Shown here: piece by piece, positions 17,421-24,620 of the stretch
Numbering within the stretch: the first letter of the stretch is position 1
How the letters are laid out: every line of letters starts with the position of its first letter
From: JADJRH01 sp046351455
GTDB lineage: Bacteria > Myxococcota_A > Polyangia > Polyangiales > Polyangiaceae
Direction of reading: 5' to 3'
DNA length: 64,000 nt
NCBI GenBank assembly: GCA_046351455.1
Contig: JAXLYM010000004.1
Span: forward strand, 248,001-312,000
The notes under the pieces: generated by a model
Database searches by the model: none
Seen by the model: the letters and a program-made list of their open reading frames with translations, nothing else
Told to the model about the DNA's origin: nothing
Made by a program: the position numbers and the translations under genes

Positions 17421-17956
17421 CCCCAGCGACCTTCGCCGATTCGCGCGCTCGCACCCGCGCGAAGATCGTCGCGTGGCTGCGGGGCGCGCTCGTCTTCTCC
17501 GGCGTGCTCCCGTGGGTGTTGCCGTTCGCGCGCGCTCGGCTGCCGCTCGGTCAGATCGGCGTCCAGCTCGACCTCGTGTTCTTCAGCATGTGTCACCGGC
17601 GCGCTGCGCGGACGCTCGTGTTCGAGGGCGTCGCGATGCCGCTCTGCAGCCGGTGCGCGGGCATCTTCCTCGGCGTCGCGATCGCCGCGGTGATCGCCCG
17701 GCCGATCGTCACGCTGAAGACGTGGCGCGCGCTCTTCGCCGTCGCGTGCGCGCTCATGCTGACGGACGTCGTCACGCAGGACCTCGGCATCCACCCGGTG
17801 TGGCACGCGACGCGGATCGCGAGCGGCCTCCTCGTCGGCTACTTGATGGTCATCGGCTTCCTGAGCGGCCTCGCGCGCGACGCCGAGGTCGACGCCGCAG
17901 GCGCTGCGAACACGGCGAAATCGACGCTGCCGCCGCCCGCCGCTCCTTCGCCCTGA
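17417..17956 (+). CDS. DUF2085-family membrane protein
   Basis: A 179-residue membrane protein with about four hydrophobic helices. It carries the features I associate with DUF2085: an SMCHRRAARTL segment and the MPLCSRCAGIFLG motif near residues 73-85, with a CxxC pair at the membrane face. The conserved Cys and His residues suggest metal or redox chemistry, but the family's role is not established. GTG at 17417 overlaps the stop of the glycosylase gene in GTGA. It converges with the gene at 18024. Confidence 0.75.
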   Translation: MTPATFADSRARTRAKIVAWLRGALVFSGVLPWVLPFARARLPLGQIGVQLDLVFFSMCHRRAARTLVFEGVAMPLCSRCAGIFLGVAIAAVIARPIVTLKTWRALFAVACALMLTDVVTQDLGIHPVWHATRIASGLLVGYLMVIGFLSGLARDAEVDAAGAANTAKSTLPPPAAPSP

Positions 17957-18001
17957 CCCACAAAGCGAAAGCGCCCGGCCTCCGAGGAGACCGAGCGCCT
18001 T
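17957..18001 (-). terminator. Probable terminator of the gene at 18024
   Basis: Read on the minus strand, CGCTCGGTCTC, a CTCG loop and GAGGCCGGGCG form an 11-pair stem (two G-U pairs), followed by a T-rich tail (CTTTCGCTTTG). On the plus strand the same stem has two mismatches, so it probably serves the minus-strand gene. Confidence 0.6.
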
Positions 18002-18023
18002 CACGTCGCGCTGCGAGCGCCGA

Positions 18024-19706
18024 TCATTTGTGACCGCCGGCGGCCTTGCAGTCCGAGACCGGACCCTTCGTGGCCTTGCGGACGCACTGGTTCAAGATCT
18101 CCTGACCGTCGTTCCACTTGCCCGAGTTCTGCAGCGCCGCGCCGAGCACGAAGTAGCCGGTCGCCTCCTCCGGATCCGCGTCGATGAGCTGCTTGCCCGT
18201 CTCCGCCGCGTCCTTGAAGCGGAAGCTGTTCACCTGCGCCATGCCGGCCTTCTTGAGGGCCTCGACGTCGACGTTCTTCTTCTTCGCGTCCTCGTCGGCC
18301 TTCTTCTTCGCCTCGTCGTCCGCGGCGGCCTTCTTCTTCGCCTCTTCATCCGCAGCGGCGGCGGCCTTCTTCTTCGCCTCGTCGTCCGCGGCGGCCTTCG
18401 CGGTGTCCGCGGCCTTCGGGCCCTCGCCCTTCGTATCCGCGGGCTTCACGTCGGTGGAGGGCGTCGCCTGCGGCGCTGCCGAGTGCGTCAGCAGGCCGCG
18501 GCCGACCACGAAGATCGACACGACCGCGGCGAACGCGACCACGCCCGCGACGATGCGACGGAACCGCGCGCGTCGCTCCAGCGCGGCGGGCGAGATCACG
18601 TGACCGTGATGATCGTGGTGCTCGTCTTCGTGGTGCGGCTCGGCCGGCGGGACCGAGTCCTCATCGCCGCGGAAGAACTTCCCGGTGACGGACGACTCGT
18701 CGGTCCAGTCGTGCTTCGATTGCGACTTCGGATCGCGCCGCGACGACGGGGCCTCGTCGTGGGCCTTGTGCTTCCCGCTCTTCGTCGACGCGTCGGGCGA
18801 GCTCTTCGAGAGAGCGTCTTCGCCCTTCGCCGCGGCCTTCTTGTCGCTCTTCTTCGACTCGGGCTTCGCCTCTTCCTTCGCGACGACCGCGGCGGGGGCG
18901 CGGCGCGAGCTCTCGATGCGCTCCGCCTCCTCCGCGTTCTTCTCGGCGGCGGCGAGCGCGGCCTTCGACACCTCTTCGGCCTTGCGAGCGGCGTCCGCGA
19001 GATCCGCCTCCGCCTTCTTGGCAGCGGCGGCCTCTTCGTCGGCCTTCTTGGCAGCGACGGCCTTCGCCTCTTCGTCGGCCTTCTTCGCGGCGAGATCCGC
19101 TTCGGCTTTCTTCGCGGCGGCGATCTCTTCCTCCGCGTGACGGCGCATCTCCTCGGCGGCGGCGGCGTGCGCGGCCTCGGCCTTCTTCGCCTCCTCGAGC
19201 GCGAGGCGGGCCTCTTCTTCGGCCTTCCGCGCCTCTTCCTCGGCGGCGCGGCGAGCCTCTTCGGCCTTGCGGATCAGCTCTTCGGCGTTGCGCTTCGCCT
19301 CCTCGGCCCTCTTCACCTGCGCTTCGGCGGCGCGCTTCGCGTCCTCGACGGCGGCGCGGCGCGTCTCTTCGGCCTTGCGGGCCTCCTCCGCGTGACGACG
19401 AGCTTCCTCCGCGGCGGCGGCGAGCTTCGCCTCCTCGGCCTTCTTCGCCTCTTCCGCGGCGGCGGCGCGCTTCGCTTCCTCGGCGGCGGCGGCGCGCTTC
19501 GCTTCTTCTTCGAGCGCGCGGGCGGACACCTCGTCGGCGGTGGTGTCCGCGACGATCTCGTCCTCCTCCTCGTTCTCTTCCGGCGGGAGCGAGTCACCGA
19601 CCGGGGCCGGGTTCAAGCTCGACGACGACGGTCGACCCTGTCCCGAGCGGGGCCGGAGGCTGCGCCGAGAGTTTTTCTGCAAGGAACCGCGGAGCCGCTT
19701 GGACAT
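18024..19706 (-). CDS. Ala/Glu/Lys coiled-coil protein with one TM helix and short TPR-like C-terminus
   Basis: 560 residues. After a basic N-terminus and a short acidic patch, roughly residues 65-290 are an uninterrupted charged helix of EEAKRAAAAEEAKKAE-type repeats, a predicted long coiled coil. Then come a Ser/Lys-rich region, a His-rich patch (HHEDEHHDHHGH), one membrane helix (about residues 385-405) and a second Ala/Lys/Asp repeat. The C-terminal domain of about 70 residues (QVNSFRFKDAAETGKQL onward) resembles a pair of TPR helices. The ATG at 19706 is supported by AGGAG upstream. The layout recalls TolA-like or filament-forming scaffold proteins, but no specific homology is evident. 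Confidence 0.75.
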   Translation of the reverse strand: MSKRLRGSLQKNSRRSLRPRSGQGRPSSSSLNPAPVGDSLPPEENEEEDEIVADTTADEVSARALEEEAKRAAAAEEAKRAAAAEEAKKAEEAKLAAAAEEARRHAEEARKAEETRRAAVEDAKRAAEAQVKRAEEAKRNAEELIRKAEEARRAAEEEARKAEEEARLALEEAKKAEAAHAAAAEEMRRHAEEEIAAAKKAEADLAAKKADEEAKAVAAKKADEEAAAAKKAEADLADAARKAEEVSKAALAAAEKNAEEAERIESSRRAPAAVVAKEEAKPESKKSDKKAAAKGEDALSKSSPDASTKSGKHKAHDEAPSSRRDPKSQSKHDWTDESSVTGKFFRGDEDSVPPAEPHHEDEHHDHHGHVISPAALERRARFRRIVAGVVAFAAVVSIFVVGRGLLTHSAAPQATPSTDVKPADTKGEGPKAADTAKAAADDEAKKKAAAAADEEAKKKAAADDEAKKKADEDAKKKNVDVEALKKAGMAQVNSFRFKDAAETGKQLIDADPEEATGYFVLGAALQNSGKWNDGQEILNQCVRKATKGPVSDCKAAGGHK

Positions 19707-20066
19707 GACGCTCGTTACTCCTCGAACCGTGATTCGCCTGACGGGCGACCTGCTGACCGAGCCTGCATATTCACGAACCGCGCCGACCCAGCCAGGACCT
19801 TCGAATATCCCGTGCGCTCGATGCAACGGAGCGGTTCAAAGCATTTGAGAGACCGCGCGGATCGCGCTTCGCTTGCGAGGGCGTGTGCCGTTCCGTGCCG
19901 GGGACAGTTTCGCACGCCATGCCCCATTGTTTGGGGATTTGGGGCTGCGGCAAGTCCATTTGGGCCGCCGCCGAGAGGACGCAGCCCTCGAAGCTGCTGG
20001 ACATGGCGATGGATGGCCGCACCGCGACATCCAGATCACAGTTTCTCGCGAACCGCGGCGGACGCC
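19707..20066. other. 360-bp gene-free stretch
   Basis: It lies between two minus-strand genes. No plausible coding sequence or RNA gene is seen. A small hairpin (CCCCA with TGGGG at about 19922-19936) could end transcription of the upstream gene at 20067. The promoter of the coiled-coil gene should lie in 19707-19860, but I see no convincing -35/-10. Confidence 0.4.
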
Positions 20067-20825
20067 TCACTTGCCCAGCGTCACGGGCCGCCCCGCCACC
20101 GGCACCTGCGACAGAAGCACGAGCGTATCGACCTTCTTCTTCTCGTCCGCGTTGAGCAGCGTACCGGCCAGATTGTAGGCCATCTGCCACTCCACGGTCT
20201 CGTCGGCGGAGAAGAACGCGACGTTCGACTCGCAGCCCGCGAGGTCCTTCTTGAGCTGCTCGCCCGTGTTCGAGAGATCCGGCCCGGCGAAGCCTTTTCG
20301 ATGCTTCTTTGCGGTGCCGCCCTTCATCGGCCACAGCGCGGTCGACAGGTCCTTCAGCACCATCGCGGTCTCCGAGCACGCCGCGGGCGACGAGACGCGC
20401 GGCTCCGGCACGACGGTGATCTCCTTCGGCACGTCCGCGCGGCCCTCCGTCTTCAGCACGACCTTCGGCGCGCCGGCCCTTCCGAGCTCCGTGACGACGG
20501 CCGCCACGTGCGTGATCTTGGCCTTTTTGTCGACGACGAGGGGCACCGGCTGCCCGTTGATCGGCAGGTCCTTGATGAGCTTCGCGAGCTTCTCTCCCGC
20601 GGTCGCCTCGTTCATGTGCACGCGCTCGGTGCCGATGTACGGGCCGTCGGCGTCGACGATCAGGCTCGGCATCCCCTTCGGCTTCGGCGGCTCCGGCGCG
20701 GCGGTGACGGCCTGCGTCGCGGTGGCGGAGGTGGCGCCGCTCGCGCCCGATTTGGCGTCGTCTCCACAACCGGGAGCGACCGACAGAGGCAAGAGCAAGA
20801 GGACCGCGGCGATCGAAGGACGCAT
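20067..20825 (-). CDS. Lipoprotein with ExbD/TolR-like periplasmic domain
   Basis: 252 residues. A lipoprotein signal with lipobox APGC (Cys about 20) and a Thr/Ala/Pro linker are followed by a domain at about residues 50-130. Its pattern SLIVDADGPYIGTERV, PLVVDKKAKITHVAAVV, GAPKVVLKT matches the periplasmic fold of ExbD/TolR. In normal ExbD the N-terminus is a membrane helix with an essential Asp; here it is replaced by a lipid anchor, so the protein cannot take part in proton-driven energy transduction in the usual way. The C-terminal half (two Cys, about 150-252) is not recognised. It is divergent from the gene at 20919. Confidence 0.65.
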   Translation of the reverse strand: MRPSIAAVLLLLPLSVAPGCGDDAKSGASGATSATATQAVTAAPEPPKPKGMPSLIVDADGPYIGTERVHMNEATAGEKLAKLIKDLPINGQPVPLVVDKKAKITHVAAVVTELGRAGAPKVVLKTEGRADVPKEITVVPEPRVSSPAACSETAMVLKDLSTALWPMKGGTAKKHRKGFAGPDLSNTGEQLKKDLAGCESNVAFFSADETVEWQMAYNLAGTLLNADEKKKVDTLVLLSQVPVAGRPVTLGK

Positions 20826-20918
20826 GGCGGCGCGAACGATACCAAAGACACCCGCGACGGGGGCAAACTAGCCGTGAGACGATGTCGGAGAGACCTTTCG
20901 CGAGGAGGAAAGGCGGCG

Positions 20919-21386
20919 ATGAGCGACGGCGTGGAGCAGGCGCGCACGATGGTCGTGGAGCTGGATCACGATCTGTTGATCGTCGTGCACACCAAAGAGC
21001 CGCCGACGGACGAGGAGTGGGACGAGTACGTATCGCTCTCGGTCAAGCAGGTGAACGAGGGCGGCTTCGGTCACCGCCGCATGAGCCGCCAGCTCGTCCT
21101 CACCGACGGCGGAGCGCCGAGCCTCGGCCAGCGCAAGCGCGCCACGGACGCCTACAAACAGGCCGCCGCCGGGGAGCCGCTCCAGACCGCGATCGCGATC
21201 GTCTCGGACAGCGCGTACTCACGGTTCGTGACGACGGCCCTCAGCATCGTGGTGAAGGGGATCCGCTCGTTCTCGGGCGCGGAGCTCGATCACGCGCTCG
21301 TGTACCTCGGAGTCGCCGACGTCGCGGGCGCGCGGCGTCGCGTGGAGCGGCTCCGCGCCCGCCTCCAAGGCGAAGGCAAGCGCTGA
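20919..21386 (+). CDS. Small cytoplasmic protein of unknown function, possibly STAS/SpoIIAA-like
   Basis: 155 residues with alternating strands and helices (MVVELDHDLLIVVHT; RRMSRQLVLTDGG; LQTAIAIVSDS) and no signal or membrane segment. A conserved-looking SRQLVLTDGGAPS element sits in the middle. Small alpha/beta proteins of this type in myxobacteria often resemble STAS/SpoIIAA modules, but I cannot confirm the family. The ATG at 20919 has a good GGAGGA ten bases upstream. It converges with 21460. Confidence 0.6.
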   Translation: MSDGVEQARTMVVELDHDLLIVVHTKEPPTDEEWDEYVSLSVKQVNEGGFGHRRMSRQLVLTDGGAPSLGQRKRATDAYKQAAAGEPLQTAIAIVSDSAYSRFVTTALSIVVKGIRSFSGAELDHALVYLGVADVAGARRRVERLRARLQGEGKR

Positions 21387-21459
21387 TCGACGAGGCGCGC
21401 CGAGCGCGTCGAGACGCTGTATACAGACACCCAGAGCCAGGGGCCATCCGCCCGCCCGC

Positions 21460-22110
21460 TCACGTCCCCGGGACGCCGGCCTCGAGCTCCGGCCGCAGCC
21501 GCGTGGCGATCGCGCACGAGAGGCGGAACGCGACCGTGAAGAAGCGGCCCCACGCGCGCCGGCCCAGATCGTAGAGGCTCCCGACGACGGGCACGTTCGC
21601 GAACAGGTCCCCCAGACTCCACATCTCGTCGAGCCGCTCCACCTCGAAGCTCCGCGCGTCGTCGGCCAGGCGAACGTCGTACACGAGCGTCGTCCGCAGA
21701 GGGTACGTGTACACCTGGAGCTGCCGCAGGTGCATCGTGCCGTCCACGATCACCCGCGCCCGCTCCCCCCCGAAATCCCTTTGAACGGCCACCTGACGAA
21801 TATCGAAGTCGAAGTGGATGACGCAATGAAACCCCCGCAGCCCCGCGCGGAAGACGTCGCGCCCGCGGACATGCACCCACGGATCCAGGAACTCGATGTC
21901 GGGAGAGAGCAGCGGGATCACGTCGCGCTCCAGCACGTCGAGCGGCACGCGCGTGTCGTAGAGCAGGTGTGTGAGCCGCGTGAAGCGCTCGCGGAGCTCC
22001 CGGTCGACCTCGGGTCCGCCGCGCGCGCTCCTCGGACCGGCGGGCGACTCCGCGGTTGCGACAGGCGATCTTCTTCCCACGGTGATGCCTTGTTCGATGC
22101 GCGTCGACAT
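21460..22110 (-). CDS. NTF2/SnoaL-fold protein of unknown function
   Basis: 216 residues. After a disordered first 45 residues, the rest matches an NTF2-like cone fold: helices RFTRLTHLLYDTR, then DVIPLLSPDIEFLDPWVHVRGRD (typical of SnoaL-like proteins), and beta strands ARVIVDGTMHLRQL, TTLVYDVRL and FEVERLDEMWSLGDL. No export signal is seen. The C-terminal VPVVGSLYDLGRRAWGRFF suggests an amphipathic or membrane-associated helix. The ATG at 22110 has a G-rich stretch upstream. It is divergent from the prolyl oligopeptidase gene with about 130 bases between. Confidence 0.65.
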   Translation of the reverse strand: MSTRIEQGITVGRRSPVATAESPAGPRSARGGPEVDRELRERFTRLTHLLYDTRVPLDVLERDVIPLLSPDIEFLDPWVHVRGRDVFRAGLRGFHCVIHFDFDIRQVAVQRDFGGERARVIVDGTMHLRQLQVYTYPLRTTLVYDVRLADDARSFEVERLDEMWSLGDLFANVPVVGSLYDLGRRAWGRFFTVAFRLSCAIATRLRPELEAGVPGT

Positions 22111-22240
22111 GACTCGTCCCCCCGCCTCTGGGGTGAATCTTTCCGGGCGCACGGTCAAGCGCGCATTCGAGTCGCGGCCCCGTGTTTACCAGGCGCTTTT
22201 TCCAACAAGCCCGGCCGAGCGCGCGCTAAGGACGCGGACC

Positions 22241-24496
22241 ATGCAAAGGTACGGTCTCGCCACTCTCCTCGCAGTCCTCGTCCCCACGGTCGCCGCGTGC
22301 GGTGACGGCGCCACCACGGCCTCGGCGCCTCCTCAGCCCACCGGGGCCCCCACCGCGACCGCGACGGCCACCGCCACCGCCACCGCGGAGCCGCAGGCGT
22401 CGATTTACCCGGTCACCGCGAAGCGCCCCGTCGTCGACGAGTACCAGGGCGTCAAGGTGACGGACGACTACCGCTGGCTGGAGGACGGCGCGAACGCCGA
22501 GGTGAAGGCCTGGAGCGCCGACCAGAACAAGCGCGCTCGCACGTACCTCGACGCCCTCCCGAGCCGGAAGGCCCTGCGCGAGAAGGTCGCGAAGATCCTC
22601 TCCGAGACGTCCGCCGACCGCTACGCGCTGCGGATGCGCAAGGGCACGCTGTTCGCGATGAAGGCGCAGCCGCCGCTCCAGCAGGACTTCCTCGTCGTCA
22701 TGGAGTCCCCCGCGAAGGCGAAGAGCGAGGCCGATCTGAAGGAGCGCGTCCTCCTCGACCCGAACAAGCTCGATCCCTCCGGCCGCACCGCGATGGATTG
22801 GTTCGTCCCGTCCGCGGACGGCAAGCTCGTCGCGGTGTCGCTCTCGCAGGGCGGCAGTGAGAGCGGGACTGTCCACATCTACGACGTCGCGACCGGCAAG
22901 GAGACCGGCGACGTGGTGCCTTATGCGAACAGCGGCACGGCGGGCGGCTCCCTCACCTGGGCCGGCGACGGGAAGGGCTTTTATTACACCCGCCACCCGC
23001 ACAAGGGCGAAGTGCCCGAGTCCGATATGGGCTTCTTCCAGAAGGTCTATTTCCACAAACTGGGCACCAAGGACACGGACGACAAGCTCTCGATCGGCGA
23101 CAAGAGCACGTTCGAGTTTCCCCGCATCGCGGAGTGCGAGCTCGGCACGTCGAAGGACGGCAAATGGGTCGTCGCGATCGTGCAGAACGGCGACGGCGGC
23201 GACTACTGGCTCTATCTGCTCGACACGAAATCGGGGAAATGGTCGCGCTTCGCGGACGTGCCGGACCGCATCAAGCAGGTGACGTTCGGGGCCGACAACA
23301 AGCTCTATCTCCTGTCGATCAAGGACGCTCCGAACGGCAAGGTGCTCCGGCTCGACCCGTCCAAGCCGGACCTCGCGAAGGCCGAAGTCCTGGTGCCCCA
23401 GTCGGACGCGACGATCGAGGGCTTCCTCGCGACGAAATCGCGCCTCTACGTGCTGGATCTGCTCGGCGGTCCGTCGCAGGTGCGGCTCTTCGATCTCAAG
23501 GGCAAGCCGCAGGGGATGGTGCCGATCCCCGCGATCTCCGCGGTGCGACAGATCGTGCCCCTGGACAGCGATGAGGTGCTGTTCCGCAACTCGAGCTACA
23601 CCGCGCCTCCGGCCTGGTACACGTTCGACGGCGCGGCGAAGAAGCCCGAGGCGAAGAAGACGGTGCTCGCGATGACGTCCAACGTCTCCTTCGCGGACGC
23701 CGAGGTCGTGCGCGAGATGGCCACTTCGAAGGACGGGACGAAGGTGCCAATGAGCATCCTCCGCAAGAAAGACCTGAAGCTCGACGGGACGAACCCGCTC
23801 ATGCTGACGGCCTACGGTGGATACGGGGTGAGCATCCAGCCCGGCAACAACCCCCTCTGGCGCGTGTGGCTCGACATGGGCGGCGCCGTCGCGTTCGCGA
23901 ACCTGCGCGGAGGCGGGGAGTTCGGCGAGAAGTGGCACCGCGCCGGCAACCTGGAGAACAAGCAGAACGTGTTCGACGACTTCTACGGTTGCGCCAAATA
24001 CCTGGTCGACCAGAAGTACACGAGCCCGCAGAAGCTCGCGATCCGCGGCGGCTCGAACGGCGGCCTCCTGATGGGCGCGGCGATGGTGCAGCACCCCGAG
24101 ATGTACAAGGTGGTGGTGTCGCACGTCGGCATTTACGACATGCTGCGGGTGGAGACGACGCCGAACGGCGCCTTCAACGTGACGGAGTTCGGCACGGTGA
24201 AGGACCCGCTGCTGTTCAAAGCGCTCTACGCGTATTCTCCGCTCCACAACGTGAAGGACGGCACGGCGTACCCGGCGGTGATGTTCCTGACGGGCGCGAA
24301 CGACCCGCGCGTGGAGCCTTATCAGTCCCGCAAGATGACGGCCCGTCTGCAGGCCGCGACGTCGGGCGGCCGCGTCCTCCTGCGCACGAACGACAACACC
24401 GGCCACGGCATGGGCACCCCGCTGGAGGACGAGATCGACGAGACGGCCGACTGGATGTCCTTCGTCGCGAACGAGCTCGGCCTCACCGCGAAGTAG
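22241..24496 (+). CDS. Secreted prolyl oligopeptidase (S9A serine peptidase), lipoprotein
   Basis: 751 residues. A lipoprotein signal (lipobox VAAC, Cys about 20) and a TA-dipeptide linker precede a seven-bladed propeller domain (about 55-470), which begins with the family's VVDEYQGVKVTDDYRWLED. The C-terminal alpha/beta hydrolase domain has the catalytic Ser in RGGSNGGLL, Asp in TGANDPRVEP and His in NTGHGMGT, all in the standard order. The family cleaves peptides after proline. Secretion as a lipoprotein suggests digestion of external peptides or processing of secondary metabolites. The family is abundant in myxobacteria. It ends before a strong bidirectional terminator. Confidence 0.95.
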   Translation: MQRYGLATLLAVLVPTVAACGDGATTASAPPQPTGAPTATATATATATAEPQASIYPVTAKRPVVDEYQGVKVTDDYRWLEDGANAEVKAWSADQNKRARTYLDALPSRKALREKVAKILSETSADRYALRMRKGTLFAMKAQPPLQQDFLVVMESPAKAKSEADLKERVLLDPNKLDPSGRTAMDWFVPSADGKLVAVSLSQGGSESGTVHIYDVATGKETGDVVPYANSGTAGGSLTWAGDGKGFYYTRHPHKGEVPESDMGFFQKVYFHKLGTKDTDDKLSIGDKSTFEFPRIAECELGTSKDGKWVVAIVQNGDGGDYWLYLLDTKSGKWSRFADVPDRIKQVTFGADNKLYLLSIKDAPNGKVLRLDPSKPDLAKAEVLVPQSDATIEGFLATKSRLYVLDLLGGPSQVRLFDLKGKPQGMVPIPAISAVRQIVPLDSDEVLFRNSSYTAPPAWYTFDGAAKKPEAKKTVLAMTSNVSFADAEVVREMATSKDGTKVPMSILRKKDLKLDGTNPLMLTAYGGYGVSIQPGNNPLWRVWLDMGGAVAFANLRGGGEFGEKWHRAGNLENKQNVFDDFYGCAKYLVDQKYTSPQKLAIRGGSNGGLLMGAAMVQHPEMYKVVVSHVGIYDMLRVETTPNGAFNVTEFGTVKDPLLFKALYAYSPLHNVKDGTAYPAVMFLTGANDPRVEPYQSRKMTARLQAATSGGRVLLRTNDNTGHGMGTPLEDEIDETADWMSFVANELGLTAK

Positions 24497-24534
24497 CGGT
24501 CTCTCGGGGGGGACGCGTGATCATCCGTTGAAAC

Positions 24535-24575
24535 GAAAAAGCCCCCTCGCATCGCTGCGAGAGGGCTTCTTTCAT
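24535..24575. terminator. Bidirectional rho-independent terminator
   Basis: AAAAAGCCCCCTCGCA, a TCGC loop, and TGCGAGAGGGCTTCTTT form a 13-pair stem with one mismatch, flanked by A-run and T-run. It lies between the converging genes 22241 and 24621 and should work for both. Confidence 0.9.
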
Positions 24576-24620
24576 TGAAGGGCGGTGATCTGGGGGGTCA
24601 CCGCCCGTGTCCGAGGGCTC

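Noticed and set aside
21417..21426. Perfect palindrome CTGTATACAG
   Set aside because: A single 10-bp palindrome in a convergent gap with no partner site; too little to call an operator.
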